Shown here: piece by piece, positions 1-8,428 of the stretch | Numbering within the stretch: the first letter of the stretch is position 1 | Layout: the number at the start of each line of letters is the position of its first letter | Assembly (NCBI GenBank): GCA_934660915.1 | Contig: CAKUIF010000002.1 | Location: 202,364 to 266,363 of the forward strand | Reading direction: 5' to 3' | DNA: 64,000 nt | Origin: an uncultured Olsenella sp. | Lineage (GTDB): Bacteria > Actinomycetota > Coriobacteriia > Coriobacteriales > Atopobiaceae | The notes under the pieces: generated by a model | What the model was told of the DNA's origin: nothing | The model's input: only the letters and a program-made list of their open reading frames with translations | Databases searched by the model: none | Position numbers and translations under genes: made by a program

Positions 1-1406
1 AACTGGCGGAGCTGCGCGAGGCCGCGGCGGCAGCGGAAGCGATGCGGGAGGCTCCTGCCGAGCAGGCGGCGGAGTCTGCAGGCGGCGCGCAGGCGGAGTC
101 CGTGGCTCCTGAGGTTGCGGCCGCTGTGGCGTCGACCGAGTCCTTCTTGCCCGCAGATCAGGCCGAGGAGGTTGTCGAGGAGCCTGTTCAGCAGAACGAG
201 CCGGCGCCGGCCGCTGCGGAGGAACCCGTGGTCGACGACGACCAGCCGACCGCGGCGTTCGAGGCACAGCCGGACGCCGGCCGTCGCTCCGCTCCTGTGC
301 GCGACGAACGGGGGCTCGCGTCGCTGTGGAGCGACGAGTCGGACGATGTCTTCGAGGCTGCGACGACGCGCGACCTCTCTGGGGCAACCAGCCGAGCCGA
401 AGAGGCTCACAAGCCCGGTTTCGCCGCCGTTCCCCGCGGCGCCGCCCGCACGGGTGCCCCTCGAAACCTGCCGTTCAACCCTGTTGCGGTGGTCGCGGTC
501 GTGATCGCGCTCGTTGCGGTCGTCGCGCTGGGAATCGGTGTGCTCGGAGGGGGCCAGAAGCAGCCCGAGCCGACCACCCCGGAGCCCACGCAGCAGGACA
601 GCGAGCCGCAGGCCACCCCGGAACCCGACCCTGAGCCCGAGGCGACGGAAGTCGCCGTGCGCGCGAGCGTGGAGGACTACTCGTGGGACGAGCTCTCGCA
701 GATCGCGGATATGATCGCCGGTGCCAAGGACCAGTCGTCCGCGCTCGAGATCGAAAAGAAGTACAACCTCGTTTCCGCTGCCGGCACCCTCGACGGTACC
801 CAGGCAAAGACCCTGCAGCTCAGCGATGGCACGAGCGTAAAGATGCGCATCGCCGGCTTCCGCCACGACCAGCGCTCGGACAGCTCCGGCGTCGCGGGCA
901 TCACGTTCCTGGCCGACTCCATCGTTTCGATCCGTCCCATGAACGCACCCGAGCGCGTCGACTGGTCCCAGACCTCCCTGCGCGCCTGGCTCAACGGAGA
1001 GTTCCTCGGGCTTCTTCCCGATGAGCTTTCGGGGAAGCTTGTTGAGGTCAAGAAGCAGACGAACCGCGCGAGCGATTTCTCGTCCCAGGAGGAGACCGAC
1101 GACAAGGTGTGGCTCCTGTCGTACTTCGAGCTCGTGGGCGAGGTGAGCGCGGCCAGCTCGCGCTCCGGCGTTTACAACCCCGAGGGGGCTCAGTACCAGC
1201 TGTTTTCCGACCTCGGCGGACAATGGGAGGGCACGAACGAGGCCTTCATGGTGTCCGGCGAGTGCGCGAACTGGTGGCTGCGCAGCCCGGACCCGGCAAA
1301 CGAGGGGCTCATCATCGCGCCGCGCAACAGCGACGGCTCGCCTGGACTTGCTCGCAACTCCGCGATCGACGGCGAGGTCGGTGTGGTCCCGGCTTTCTGC
1401 CTGTAG
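1..1406 (+). CDS. Membrane-anchored DUF6273-type protein, 5' partial
   Basis: The reading frame is open from base 3, so the gene begins upstream of the window and only its 3' part is seen. The visible part starts with an Ala/Glu/Pro-rich, probably disordered cytoplasmic stretch. One membrane helix follows (bases about 477-550, rich in Val/Ala/Ile). Then comes a Pro/Glu/Thr linker and a C-terminal domain of about 200 residues containing WWLRSP and ending in VPAFCL. That WWLRSP pattern is typical of DUF6273, a domain common in surface or extracytoplasmic proteins of gut Firmicutes and Actinobacteria with no assigned activity. The inferred topology is N-in with the DUF6273 domain outside. The gene converges on the WYL gene downstream. 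Confidence 0.75.
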   Translation, partial: LAELREAAAAAEAMREAPAEQAAESAGGAQAESVAPEVAAAVASTESFLPADQAEEVVEEPVQQNEPAPAAAEEPVVDDDQPTAAFEAQPDAGRRSAPVRDERGLASLWSDESDDVFEAATTRDLSGATSRAEEAHKPGFAAVPRGAARTGAPRNLPFNPVAVVAVVIALVAVVALGIGVLGGGQKQPEPTTPEPTQQDSEPQATPEPDPEPEATEVAVRASVEDYSWDELSQIADMIAGAKDQSSALEIEKKYNLVSAAGTLDGTQAKTLQLSDGTSVKMRIAGFRHDQRSDSSGVAGITFLADSIVSIRPMNAPERVDWSQTSLRAWLNGEFLGLLPDELSGKLVEVKKQTNRASDFSSQEETDDKVWLLSYFELVGEVSAASSRSGVYNPEGAQYQLFSDLGGQWEGTNEAFMVSGECANWWLRSPDPANEGLIIAPRNSDGSPGLARNSAIDGEVGVVPAFCL

Positions 1407-1449
1407 TTTTCTTTGCCGACAAACAGTAGGCCCAACCAGCCCAGCCTGT

Positions 1450-2370
1450 CTAGGGGAGGAGCTGGGCGCGGGCGTAAGCGACGATGGCGGCGCAGAGCTC
1501 CGGGTCGGTCGTGTGAGCGCCGGCGCCGCAGCCGGCGAGCTGGCGGACGAGCCAATCGCCGCCGTAGTAGGGGATGGTCCCTCGCGCCCGCCCGAGGTTC
1601 TCGTCGCGCTGCGTGAGCTCGAGGCCAGGCCATACAAACAGGTCAAGAAGCCCGAGGTCGGAGAACTCAACCTCAACCGTGCGGGGTCCGTGGCCGTCAT
1701 CTGCGCTCGGCGGCTGCTCGCATGCACCCCGCCGCGCCGCCTTGACCTGCGACATGCGGTCGATCCTGAAGGTTCTCTGGCCCCCGTGCTCGAGGTCGCA
1801 GCACTCGAGATACCACAGCCCTTCTTCCTCGGTGAGCTTCTGCGGTCTCACGCGCCTGCGCTCCGGGGTGCTCGTTGCGTCCTTGAGGTAAGAGAACTCG
1901 AGGTCGTCCAAGGAGGCGATGGCCGCCGAGCACGCGGCGAGGTTTCCTGCTGCCGCGGCGTCCGGCGCGTGCGAGAGCACGCGGTCAAGAAGCGCCTCGT
2001 CGACGCCGCCCGCCGCGAGCGCGCCCTGGAGCTTTTGCCTCAAAGGGTTGTCCTCGGCCACGCCGAGTCGCCGCAGCGCGCAGAGCAGGGCAAAGGTCTC
2101 GCTGGCATCAAGGCGAAGCGCTCGGGCGCCGTGGCCCCCGGCGCCGATGGCGATGCCGTCGATGTCCTCGTAGGCGCACAGCCCCTCCGGGTCGGAGGCC
2201 ACGTTCTCGAGCAGCAAGAAGAGCTTCTGTGCCTGCTCGTGCCCGCAGCCGAGCCGGCGCTCGATCGCCTCGACGCTCACGTAGTCGCCCGGCTCCGAGA
2301 GCGAGGAGGCGAGCTCAAGGAGGCTTCGCGTGACGTCGCCCGCCCCTCGGCGGCCCTTATTCGTTGGCAT
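1450..2370 (-). CDS. WYL-domain transcriptional regulator (PafC-like)
   Basis: A 306-residue protein with an N-terminal winged-helix-like region and a WYL domain in the C-terminal half. WYL proteins bind DNA and, in the mycobacterial PafBC pair, activate a DNA-damage response. The upstream gene ends at 2357, inside this gene, so the two overlap by 14 bases and are translationally coupled. I chose the ATG at 2370 because AAGGAGG lies six bases before it. A longer frame to 2472 has no such site and would overlap the partner by over 100 bases. It is the second member of a WYL pair, probably acting as a heteromer. No proteasome (paf) genes are nearby, so the PafC name is only by analogy. Confidence 0.8.
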   Translation of the reverse strand: MPTNKGRRGAGDVTRSLLELASSLSEPGDYVSVEAIERRLGCGHEQAQKLFLLLENVASDPEGLCAYEDIDGIAIGAGGHGARALRLDASETFALLCALRRLGVAEDNPLRQKLQGALAAGGVDEALLDRVLSHAPDAAAAGNLAACSAAIASLDDLEFSYLKDATSTPERRRVRPQKLTEEEGLWYLECCDLEHGGQRTFRIDRMSQVKAARRGACEQPPSADDGHGPRTVEVEFSDLGLLDLFVWPGLELTQRDENLGRARGTIPYYGGDWLVRQLAGCGAGAHTTDPELCAAIVAYARAQLLP

Positions 2371-3337
2371 GGCAGGCCTCCTTAAGGCACTTCTTCCAAG
2401 ATTCGACGAGCTCAGACGGCTCCATGGGACGGATTGCCTGGGCTGCTGCCCATCTGGCGGCATCGTCCACATCGCTCACGTCGACCGTCCACACGATGCC
2501 CTTCTTGCCGTTTGTCACCGCGCCGCTTTGCAGGCAGGAGGTCGATAGGGCTTCACGTCTGTTTTCCGGCACAAAGAAGCGCGCCGTGCACGTCGTCGGC
2601 CCGATCTGGAATGGGAGCAGCAGGTAATCGGCGATATCAAAGCCCTCGGGGACGACCGCCTCGCGCGTCGTCTCGCGAGCCGACTCGATTCTGTCGAGGC
2701 GAAGCGTCCTGCGCCTCGTCGTCGTGCCGCCCACGCCCTCCTCGATGAAATCGCCCACGACGTAGCCGCGCCCGCGGCAGGGGAACGTGCCGTACGGGGC
2801 GAAGTCTCGCTTGCTTACGGTTCCCTTGGCGTCGCGGTACGTCACGTTGACGACGTGGCCTCGGTCGATGCAGCTAAGGACGGTCTGCGAGGCGCGGCTG
2901 CGCTCGGCAGGAGATGCGCGCACGGCCTGGTCGGGGTCGCCGAAGGTCCGGTCGATCTTCGCGAGCGCGTGGCGCAGCGCCTCCCCGTGGGTGAATCCGT
3001 GGTCCTCGAGCAGCGGCTGGCAGGCGACGTCGAGCGCGATGGCCTCAAGTGGGGAGAGCTCGGCCGCGCTGGCGAAGGAGGCGTTGGCATCGATCTCCCA
3101 GGCCTTCTCGCCGTCGCGCCAGCCGGCGTCGCGCACCAGCACGCCGGCCGTGGCGAGCAGCTCGCGGTCCCGGGCGAAGGTCTTTCTGCGGTTCGCCTCC
3201 CCGAGCTCGGCATAAAAGCGCTCGTAGATGGCTGCGGTGCCCACAGGATACCTTGCCCCCATGAGGAAGGTCGCGAGGGTCGCCGCGCGCTCGGCGCGCC
3301 GCTCGTCCTCGGTGAAGCCTGAACTGGTTCGTGCCAT
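2357..3337 (-). CDS. WYL-domain transcriptional regulator (PafB-like)
   Basis: A 326-residue protein with an N-terminal helix-turn-helix (residues about 15-70, with the FARDRELL recognition-helix-like segment) and a C-terminal WYL region. It is the first gene of a two-gene WYL operon on the minus strand and overlaps its partner by 14 bases. This tandem arrangement is the usual one for PafB/PafC in Actinobacteria. The start is the ATG at 3337. It is divergent from the M28-like gene at 3509, with about 170 bases of shared promoter DNA. The regulatory target cannot be read from the sequence. Confidence 0.8.
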   Translation of the reverse strand: MARTSSGFTEDERRAERAATLATFLMGARYPVGTAAIYERFYAELGEANRRKTFARDRELLATAGVLVRDAGWRDGEKAWEIDANASFASAAELSPLEAIALDVACQPLLEDHGFTHGEALRHALAKIDRTFGDPDQAVRASPAERSRASQTVLSCIDRGHVVNVTYRDAKGTVSKRDFAPYGTFPCRGRGYVVGDFIEEGVGGTTTRRRTLRLDRIESARETTREAVVPEGFDIADYLLLPFQIGPTTCTARFFVPENRREALSTSCLQSGAVTNGKKGIVWTVDVSDVDDAARWAAAQAIRPMEPSELVESWKKCLKEACHANE

Positions 3338-3508
3338 GCGCGCCCCCCGTAATTAGGCGCCGAAACCTCGGCGGCTCAACGTAAAATACCCAACATACGC
3401 CGACGGAGACGTGCTCAACCCGTGAACAGGCCATCCAAGACGTATACTCTTTTGATTGTATGCACCAATCTTTTTGCTCGCTCACTAGACTCGCCGAAGG
3501 ATCTCACA

Positions 3509-6265
3509 ATGGCCATGACACACGACTACATGGACTATCTCAATGAGAAGGTGGGCATTTGCCCCGCCGGCAGCCAAGAGGAGCTCCAAGCGGCCGACAC
3601 CATTGCCGACCTCATGCGCCAGCACGATGTCGAGCCGAGTATCGAGGAGTTCGACGCAAAGTCGTTCGGCGGTACCGTGGCCGCCCTTTTGTATGCGCTG
3701 ATGTTCGTGGGCATCGTCCTCGGGGGCATCGGCGTCTCCGTGCTCACGGTCATCGGGTTTGTGCTCGCCGTCGGTCCCGCCGCGCTCTTTATCCTCAAGT
3801 ACTTCGGGCATGACTTCATCTCGCCGCTTGGCCCGACCACGCGCAGCCAGAACGTCGTGGCCTTCCACAAGGCTTGCGGCCCCAACGTCATCAAGGGCAA
3901 CCGCCCCATCGTGATCGTGGCCCACTACGACTCCCCGCACGAGAACGTGCTGCGCACCTCGCCGGTGGCGCCCTACATTCCTCTGATCTGGCGTGTGTCC
4001 AAGTACTGCGTCCTCGTGGTCGGCGTGTGCATGCTGTTCCAGCCCCTCGCGTTCCTCCCCGAGGTCTTCCGCCGCTTCTTGTGGGTTATCGGCATCCTCG
4101 CCGCGCTGCCCCTCGCCGTCCTCGGCGTGACCGGTGTGCTCGAGCACTTCTCCGACTGCACCGACGGTGCCAACGACAACAAGTCCGGCGTCGCAGCCAT
4201 GCTCGGCGTGCTCGAGAACGTGCGCCCCTCCGGCCTGGAGAGCGTCCACGGCGTAGAGACCGTCGACGACGCCGTTGAGGCCATGCAGCAGGCGGCCGAG
4301 GCCGCAGCCGCCCCCGCCGCTCAGCCCGAGCTTCCGGTCGAGGACTTCGCGGCCGAGCAGTATGGCGAGCCCGCGTCCGCTCCAGCGCCGGAGCCCGTCG
4401 CGCCCACGCCTGTCCCCGTGGAGACCTACGGTGTCCGCCACGGCGCCGACGTCGTGAAGAGCCTCGGCATGCTTCCCGAGGGCTGCGAGGTCGAGTACGT
4501 GCAGCCCGAGCCGGTAGTCGTCGCTGCCCCGGCGCCGGTCGCCTCGCCTGAGCCCGCCCGTCCCGCTGCTCGTACGCTCATCGCCCCCACTCCGGTCGCC
4601 GCAGACTTTACCGCCTCTGAGGACGATCAGGAGCCTGAGTTCGCGCCTCTTTCCAACGACAGCTTTGACGTCGAGGCGCCCGCTCCGTACACGGAGGACA
4701 AGCCGTCGCCCGTCGAGTCGGTCCTCAGTTTCTTCCGCAGCGCGAAGGACCGCATCGTCTCGGCCGGTAAGTCCGCCGGACAGATGATCGAGTCGCGCCG
4801 CGCCGCCGATGGCGAGCAGGGTGACTCCCCGGCCGACGACATCCCCGTCGCCGAGTACGAGGAGCTCGGGGACGAGCAGCCCGTCGATTCCGCCGACGTT
4901 TCCGCGGCGATGCCCACCGACAACCTCATCCCCTTCGACGAGGAACCCGAGAACGGGCAGGAGCCTGAGTTCGAGTCTGAATCCGAGGAGCAGGACGCCC
5001 CTTCGACGACCGCCGTCCTCGACGCCGACCAGACCGCCTCTGCGACCGCGCGTATCGACACCTCCGCGGACGAGACTGCCGAGGTCACGGCTGTGGCATC
5101 CCCGCTTCTCGATACCGCCGACCAGCAGCCCGCAGATGATGGCAAGAAGGACGGCGAGTCCGGCGATGGCTCCTCCGTCAACTTCGATGGCCTCTCCGAC
5201 GGCAAGACCCTCGATCCCGACAACACCGGCCTGACGGCTGAGTCCGACTCCGACGGCACCGCACCCATGCAAGTAGCCGCCGCGCCCAAGCCCGCCGCGC
5301 CCGACGACCCCGAGTGGGGCAAGTCGACGTTCCGGCCGCAGGCAACCGACGTTGCTCGCCGCGCGACGCTCTTCGACCTGCCCGATCCCTCCGCCGCCGG
5401 CAACGATCCCTTTGGTACCGACCCCAACGCGCCGAAGGTCTCCAGCGCCAGCTCTTACGCTGCCCCTCAGGGCGGCGTCGTGACCCAGGATTCCGGCCAG
5501 ATGCCCGTCCAGCCCGTCGCGGCGAAGTTCGAGACCATCAGTGCGCCGAGCCCGGAGGCCGACGCCGAGTTCGAGGCGCTCCGCAGCGCGGACGCCAAGC
5601 GCACGGGGGACGGCGTGTTCGGCAAGCTGAAGGGCCTCTTTGGCTCCTCCGATAAGGCCGACGACTCCGATAAGCCCACCAAGCACGGCGGCTGGAAGGG
5701 CGGCGCCGCGCCGCGCGCCGGCCTGCGCATGGTCGACGACGACTTCGAGGCGGGCGTGGTCGAGGGCGCTCCGAGCGAGGCCGATTTGCGCGAGGCCGTG
5801 CTCGGTCTTGGCGACGACGACCTCATCTCCCACGACATCTGGTTCGTTGCCCTCGGCGCGAGCGATTGCGACCACGCCGGCATGCGCGCGTTCCTCGCCG
5901 AGCACCGCAAGCAGATCCGAGGCTCGTTCGTCATCAACCTCGACTCCGTGGGCGCGGGCGACCTTACTATGCTCTCCCGCGAGGGCCTGCTGATTACCCG
6001 CCGCGCCGACCGCCGCATGCTGCGCATGATGAGCACCATCGCCAACGACCTGCACATCCCCATGGGTAAGGCCAAGTACGACTGGTCCGCGACCGACGCC
6101 ACGCCGGCGATGCTCTCGAGCCTGCGCGCTATGACCATCATGGGCACTGACGCCTCCGGTTTCCGTGCCCTCTCCTGCACGCCCGACGACGTCCCCGAGA
6201 ACGTCGTCCCCGAGCAGGCCGTCGCCGTCGCCGAGGCCGTCACCGAGCTCATCCGCCGCAGCTAG
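3509..6265 (+). CDS. Membrane M28-family peptidase-like protein with long low-complexity insert
   Basis: A 918-residue protein. The first half of an M28 (aminopeptidase Y/S type) domain has the metal motif AHYDSP (His139, Asp141) and GANDNKSGVAA (Asp223). Hydrophobic segments at about 56-98 and 165-210 are probably membrane helices. Residues about 240-765 are rich in Ala, Glu, Asp and Pro and look disordered. The M28 fold then resumes at WFVALGASDCDHAG and VINLDSVGAGD (Asp812). The usual Glu-Glu pair is Ser-Asp-Cys-Asp here (785-788), and the usual final His of HTPxD is Cys890 (SCTPDD). Activity is therefore uncertain. The start at 3509 follows GAAGG; an upstream in-frame ATG at 3422 lacks a ribosome site. 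It is divergent from the WYL pair. Confidence 0.75.
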   Translation: MAMTHDYMDYLNEKVGICPAGSQEELQAADTIADLMRQHDVEPSIEEFDAKSFGGTVAALLYALMFVGIVLGGIGVSVLTVIGFVLAVGPAALFILKYFGHDFISPLGPTTRSQNVVAFHKACGPNVIKGNRPIVIVAHYDSPHENVLRTSPVAPYIPLIWRVSKYCVLVVGVCMLFQPLAFLPEVFRRFLWVIGILAALPLAVLGVTGVLEHFSDCTDGANDNKSGVAAMLGVLENVRPSGLESVHGVETVDDAVEAMQQAAEAAAAPAAQPELPVEDFAAEQYGEPASAPAPEPVAPTPVPVETYGVRHGADVVKSLGMLPEGCEVEYVQPEPVVVAAPAPVASPEPARPAARTLIAPTPVAADFTASEDDQEPEFAPLSNDSFDVEAPAPYTEDKPSPVESVLSFFRSAKDRIVSAGKSAGQMIESRRAADGEQGDSPADDIPVAEYEELGDEQPVDSADVSAAMPTDNLIPFDEEPENGQEPEFESESEEQDAPSTTAVLDADQTASATARIDTSADETAEVTAVASPLLDTADQQPADDGKKDGESGDGSSVNFDGLSDGKTLDPDNTGLTAESDSDGTAPMQVAAAPKPAAPDDPEWGKSTFRPQATDVARRATLFDLPDPSAAGNDPFGTDPNAPKVSSASSYAAPQGGVVTQDSGQMPVQPVAAKFETISAPSPEADAEFEALRSADAKRTGDGVFGKLKGLFGSSDKADDSDKPTKHGGWKGGAAPRAGLRMVDDDFEAGVVEGAPSEADLREAVLGLGDDDLISHDIWFVALGASDCDHAGMRAFLAEHRKQIRGSFVINLDSVGAGDLTMLSREGLLITRRADRRMLRMMSTIANDLHIPMGKAKYDWSATDATPAMLSSLRAMTIMGTDASGFRALSCTPDDVPENVVPEQAVAVAEAVTELIRRS

Positions 6266-6267
6266 AA

Positions 6268-6371
6268 CTGGGACAAAAGGGACGGGGGATTTTGTCCCAA
6301 ATTGTGTAGCCGCCATGGAGCAAGAGGCGGAGCCGGTTTTGGGACAAAATCCCCCGTCCCTTTTGTCCCAG
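6268..6371. repeat. 34-bp perfect inverted repeat
   Basis: The arms at 6268-6301 and 6338-6371 are perfect reverse complements of 34 bases, separated by 36 bases. The core reads GGGACAAAAGGGACGGGG, and each arm contains its own smaller inversion (GGGACAAAA ... TTTTGTCCC). It sits between the M28-like gene and tRNA-Gly. It could act as a terminator or be a mobile palindromic element of the REP/MITE type. Its right end also supplies a possible -35 (TTGTCC) for the tRNA. Confidence 0.85.
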
Positions 6372-6400
6372 CTGGCCTTGTGGTAGACTCAAAAAGCTAT

Positions 6401-6475
6401 GCGGGCATCGCCAAGTGGTAAGGCATCAGCTTCCCAAGCTGACATCCGCGGGTTCGAGTCCCGTTGCCCGCTCCA
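6401..6475 (+). tRNA. tRNA-Gly(CCC)
   Basis: A complete cloverleaf. The acceptor stem GCGGGCA pairs with TGCCCGC, the anticodon stem TCAGC/GCTGA holds the loop TTCCCAA with anticodon CCC, and the T arm has GGTTCGAGTCC. An encoded CCA ends the gene. A TAGACT -10-like box lies 11 bases upstream. Confidence 0.95.
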
Positions 6476-6484
6476 TGCAATTCA

Positions 6485-6510
6485 AAAGAGCCGCGAAAGC
6501 GGCTCTTTTT
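6485..6510 (+). terminator. Rho-independent terminator after tRNA-Gly
   Basis: A ten-base stem AAAGAGCCGC / GCGGCTCTTT closes a GAAA tetraloop and is followed by more T residues. It lies ten bases downstream of the tRNA. Confidence 0.85.
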
Positions 6511-6564
6511 ATGTTGCGGTTGGGTATACGAACAACGCACGTCAAATGCCGAAAGGAACAAAAC

Positions 6565-7848
6565 ATGCCGTCTATCCCCATGACCGACGAGGAGTGCCGC
6601 ATCGCGACGGCCGCCCTCTCCGATCAGCTCGACCTCTACGCCAACCTCCTCATCAAGAAGGGCGTTGCCCTGAAGTCCGGTCAGGAGCTCGTGGTCGAGG
6701 CCCCCGTCGAACGCGCCGACTTCGCGCGCCGCGTGGCCGACCGCGCCTACCGCGCCGGCGCCGGTCACGTGACCGTGATCTGGCACGACGACGCCGTGAC
6801 CCGCCTTACCTACGAAAACGTCGAGACTGAGTGGTTCAAGACCACCCCGTCCTGGCAGGTCGAGCAGCTCAACAGCCTTGCCGAGGCCGGAGCCGCGTTC
6901 CTCTTCCTCGAGGGCAGCGATCCTTCTTCCCTCAAGGGCATCGATCCCGCCAAGCCCGCCGCCGCCCGCAAGGCGCGCAACACCCAGTGTCGCTCGTTCC
7001 GCGACGGCATGGACTTCGGCCGCAACGTCTGGTGCATCGCCGGCGTTCCCGTGGCCGCATGGGCCCGCGAGGTCTTCCCCGGGATGTCCGACGCCGAGGC
7101 CGTCTACCGCCTGTGGAACCTGATCCTGGCGACCTCCCGCGCCGACGGCGAGGATCCCGAGAGCGCCTGGGAGACCCACAACGCCTCCTTCGAGAAGACT
7201 AAGCGCTGGCTCAACCAGCACCACTTCGACGCCCTGCGCTACCGCTCCTCCAACGGCACCGACTTTACGGTGGGCCTGACCGCGGGCCACATCTGGGACG
7301 GCGGCGCCGGTCGCACCGTCACGGGCACGTCCTTCTTCCCCAACATCCCGACCGAGGAGGTCTTTACCTCCCCGGACCGCAACCGCGCGGACGGCGTGGT
7401 CTACTCCGCCATGCCCCTTGTCCACTCCGGTCAGGTCATCGATAAGTTTTGGATGCGCTTCGAGGGCGGCCGCGTCGTCGAGTTCGACGCTGAGCAGGGT
7501 CGCGAGTGCCTGCGCAGCATCATCGAGGCCGACGAGAACAGCGCACGCCTCGGCGAGGTCGCGCTTGTCTCCAAGAACACCCCGATCCGCCAGAGCAAGA
7601 CGCTCTTCTTCGACACGCTCTACGACGAGAACGCGAGCTGCCACCTGGCACTCGGCATGGGCTTCCCCGAGTGCGTCGAGGGCGGCCTCGACGTCGATAA
7701 GGACGGGCTTTTGGCCATGGGCGTGAACCAAAGCTCCACGCACGTGGACTTCATGATCGGCTCCGACGACCTCAACATCTGGGGTCTGGACGCCGACGGC
7801 ACCGAGACGCCCGTCTTTGTGGGCGGCCAGTGGGCTTGGGAGGAGTAG
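6565..7848 (+). CDS. M29 family aminopeptidase
   Basis: A 427-residue cytoplasmic metallo-aminopeptidase of the thermophilic (AmpS/PepS) M29 type, which removes N-terminal residues from peptides. The C-terminal half carries the family pattern: an NTPIRQSKTLFFDTLYDE stretch, the HLALG region, and HVDFMIGS containing the H-x-D metal ligands. The length is normal for the family (about 400-420). The start at 6565 follows AAAGGAAC; the same frame runs back into the tRNA, so upstream starts are not credible. It is a single gene between two tRNAs. Confidence 0.9.
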   Translation: MPSIPMTDEECRIATAALSDQLDLYANLLIKKGVALKSGQELVVEAPVERADFARRVADRAYRAGAGHVTVIWHDDAVTRLTYENVETEWFKTTPSWQVEQLNSLAEAGAAFLFLEGSDPSSLKGIDPAKPAAARKARNTQCRSFRDGMDFGRNVWCIAGVPVAAWAREVFPGMSDAEAVYRLWNLILATSRADGEDPESAWETHNASFEKTKRWLNQHHFDALRYRSSNGTDFTVGLTAGHIWDGGAGRTVTGTSFFPNIPTEEVFTSPDRNRADGVVYSAMPLVHSGQVIDKFWMRFEGGRVVEFDAEQGRECLRSIIEADENSARLGEVALVSKNTPIRQSKTLFFDTLYDENASCHLALGMGFPECVEGGLDVDKDGLLAMGVNQSSTHVDFMIGSDDLNIWGLDADGTETPVFVGGQWAWEE

Positions 7849-7863
7849 GGGAGACCTGCCGCT

Positions 7864-7892
7864 TTGGCCCGAAGCCCCGGTCGTGTTAGAAT
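7864..7892 (+). promoter_or_regulatory. Sigma-70-type promoter for tRNA-Lys
   Basis: TTGGCC (7864-7869), a 17-base spacer and TAGAAT (7887-7892), with the tRNA 5' end 14 bases further on. Confidence 0.6.
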
Positions 7893-7906
7893 CTAAAACC
7901 GCATAA

Positions 7907-7982
7907 GCGCCGTTAGCTCAGCTGGTAGAGCAGGGGACTTTTAATCCCAAGGTCCAGGGTTCGAAACCCTGACGGCGCACCA
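7907..7982 (+). tRNA. tRNA-Lys(TTT)
   Basis: The acceptor stem GCGCCGT/ACGGCGC, a D arm with AGCTCAGCTGGTAGAGC, the anticodon loop CTTTTAA (anticodon TTT), a T arm with GGTTCGAAACC and an encoded CCA are all present. Confidence 0.95.
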
Positions 7983-7992
7983 CCGAATTTAC

Positions 7993-8030
7993 CCGGCCCG
8001 TGGCGCGCATAGTCGCCGCGGGCCGGTTTT
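7993..8030 (+). terminator. Terminator after tRNA-Lys
   Basis: The stem CCGGCCCG / CGGGCCGG, with an inner GGCG/CGCC stem, is followed by TTTT, eleven bases after the tRNA. Confidence 0.75.
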
Positions 8031-8094
8031 GCCTGCCCCCGCCGCGCTTATCCAAGGCCGATTGTTTCCAAAGGGAATCAAACCGCAACGTCAC

Positions 8095-8124
8095 TTGCGC
8101 ACTTCTTGCCAACGGGCCTATAGT
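8095..8124 (+). promoter_or_regulatory. Candidate argG promoter
   Basis: TTGCGC (8095-8100), an 18-base spacer and TATAGT (8119-8124). Transcription would start near 8131, giving a leader of about 300 bases before argG. The leader holds a CCCGCG...CGCGGG hairpin (8144-8162) and an Arg-rich short frame. Confidence 0.45.
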
Positions 8125-8195
8125 CGGACTCGTTGATTGCAGCCCCGCGCACATATCGCGGGCCACTAGTCTTTAGGGGAGGCGAAAGAAGCCAA

Positions 8196-8273
8196 ATGAT
8201 GCGCCACAGCGCTGTTTCGAGCCAGCTGCTCGCCTCTTTCCCCATGAACCGACGCCAGAACCGACGAATTTAG
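8196..8273 (+). CDS. Possible 25-residue Arg-rich leader peptide upstream of argG
   Basis: A short frame begins with tandem ATG codons and ends in NRRQNRRI then TAG. It holds five Arg codons, of which three are CGA, a codon hardly used in the neighbouring genes. AGGGGAGG lies 13 bases upstream, somewhat far, with a weaker AAGAAG nearer. The stop is 155 bases before argG, an arginine biosynthetic gene. Arg codons clustered next to a stop are what an attenuation sensor would look like. I do not see a clear U-tailed terminator between it and argG, so the mechanism is unproven and chance is possible. The rest of 8031-8428 shows no other gene. Confidence 0.35.
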   Translation: MMRHSAVSSQLLASFPMNRRQNRRI

Positions 8274-8428
8274 CCCGCGATGTCGCGTGCGCTGCGCATT
8301 TGTCTTCTCGGCGTTCCCGCCAAAGATGAGCTATCCGCAACGTCCGGCATCGTCGGGTGTTGTGCTCTGCTGTGACTAACCTGCGTCAACTCAAATCCGT
8401 GCATTAAGCCAACGAAAGGAATCGAAAA

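Noticed and set aside
3485..6316. Long open frame on the minus strand opposite the M28-like gene
   Set aside because: It is the reverse shadow of a GC-rich gene: Gly/Arg/Val/Leu-rich, no domain, no ribosome site. The plus frame has clear M28 motifs.
7918..8166. Small minus-strand frame over tRNA-Lys
   Set aside because: Its end is the translated reverse complement of the tRNA (RRQGFEPWTLG), a common artefact.
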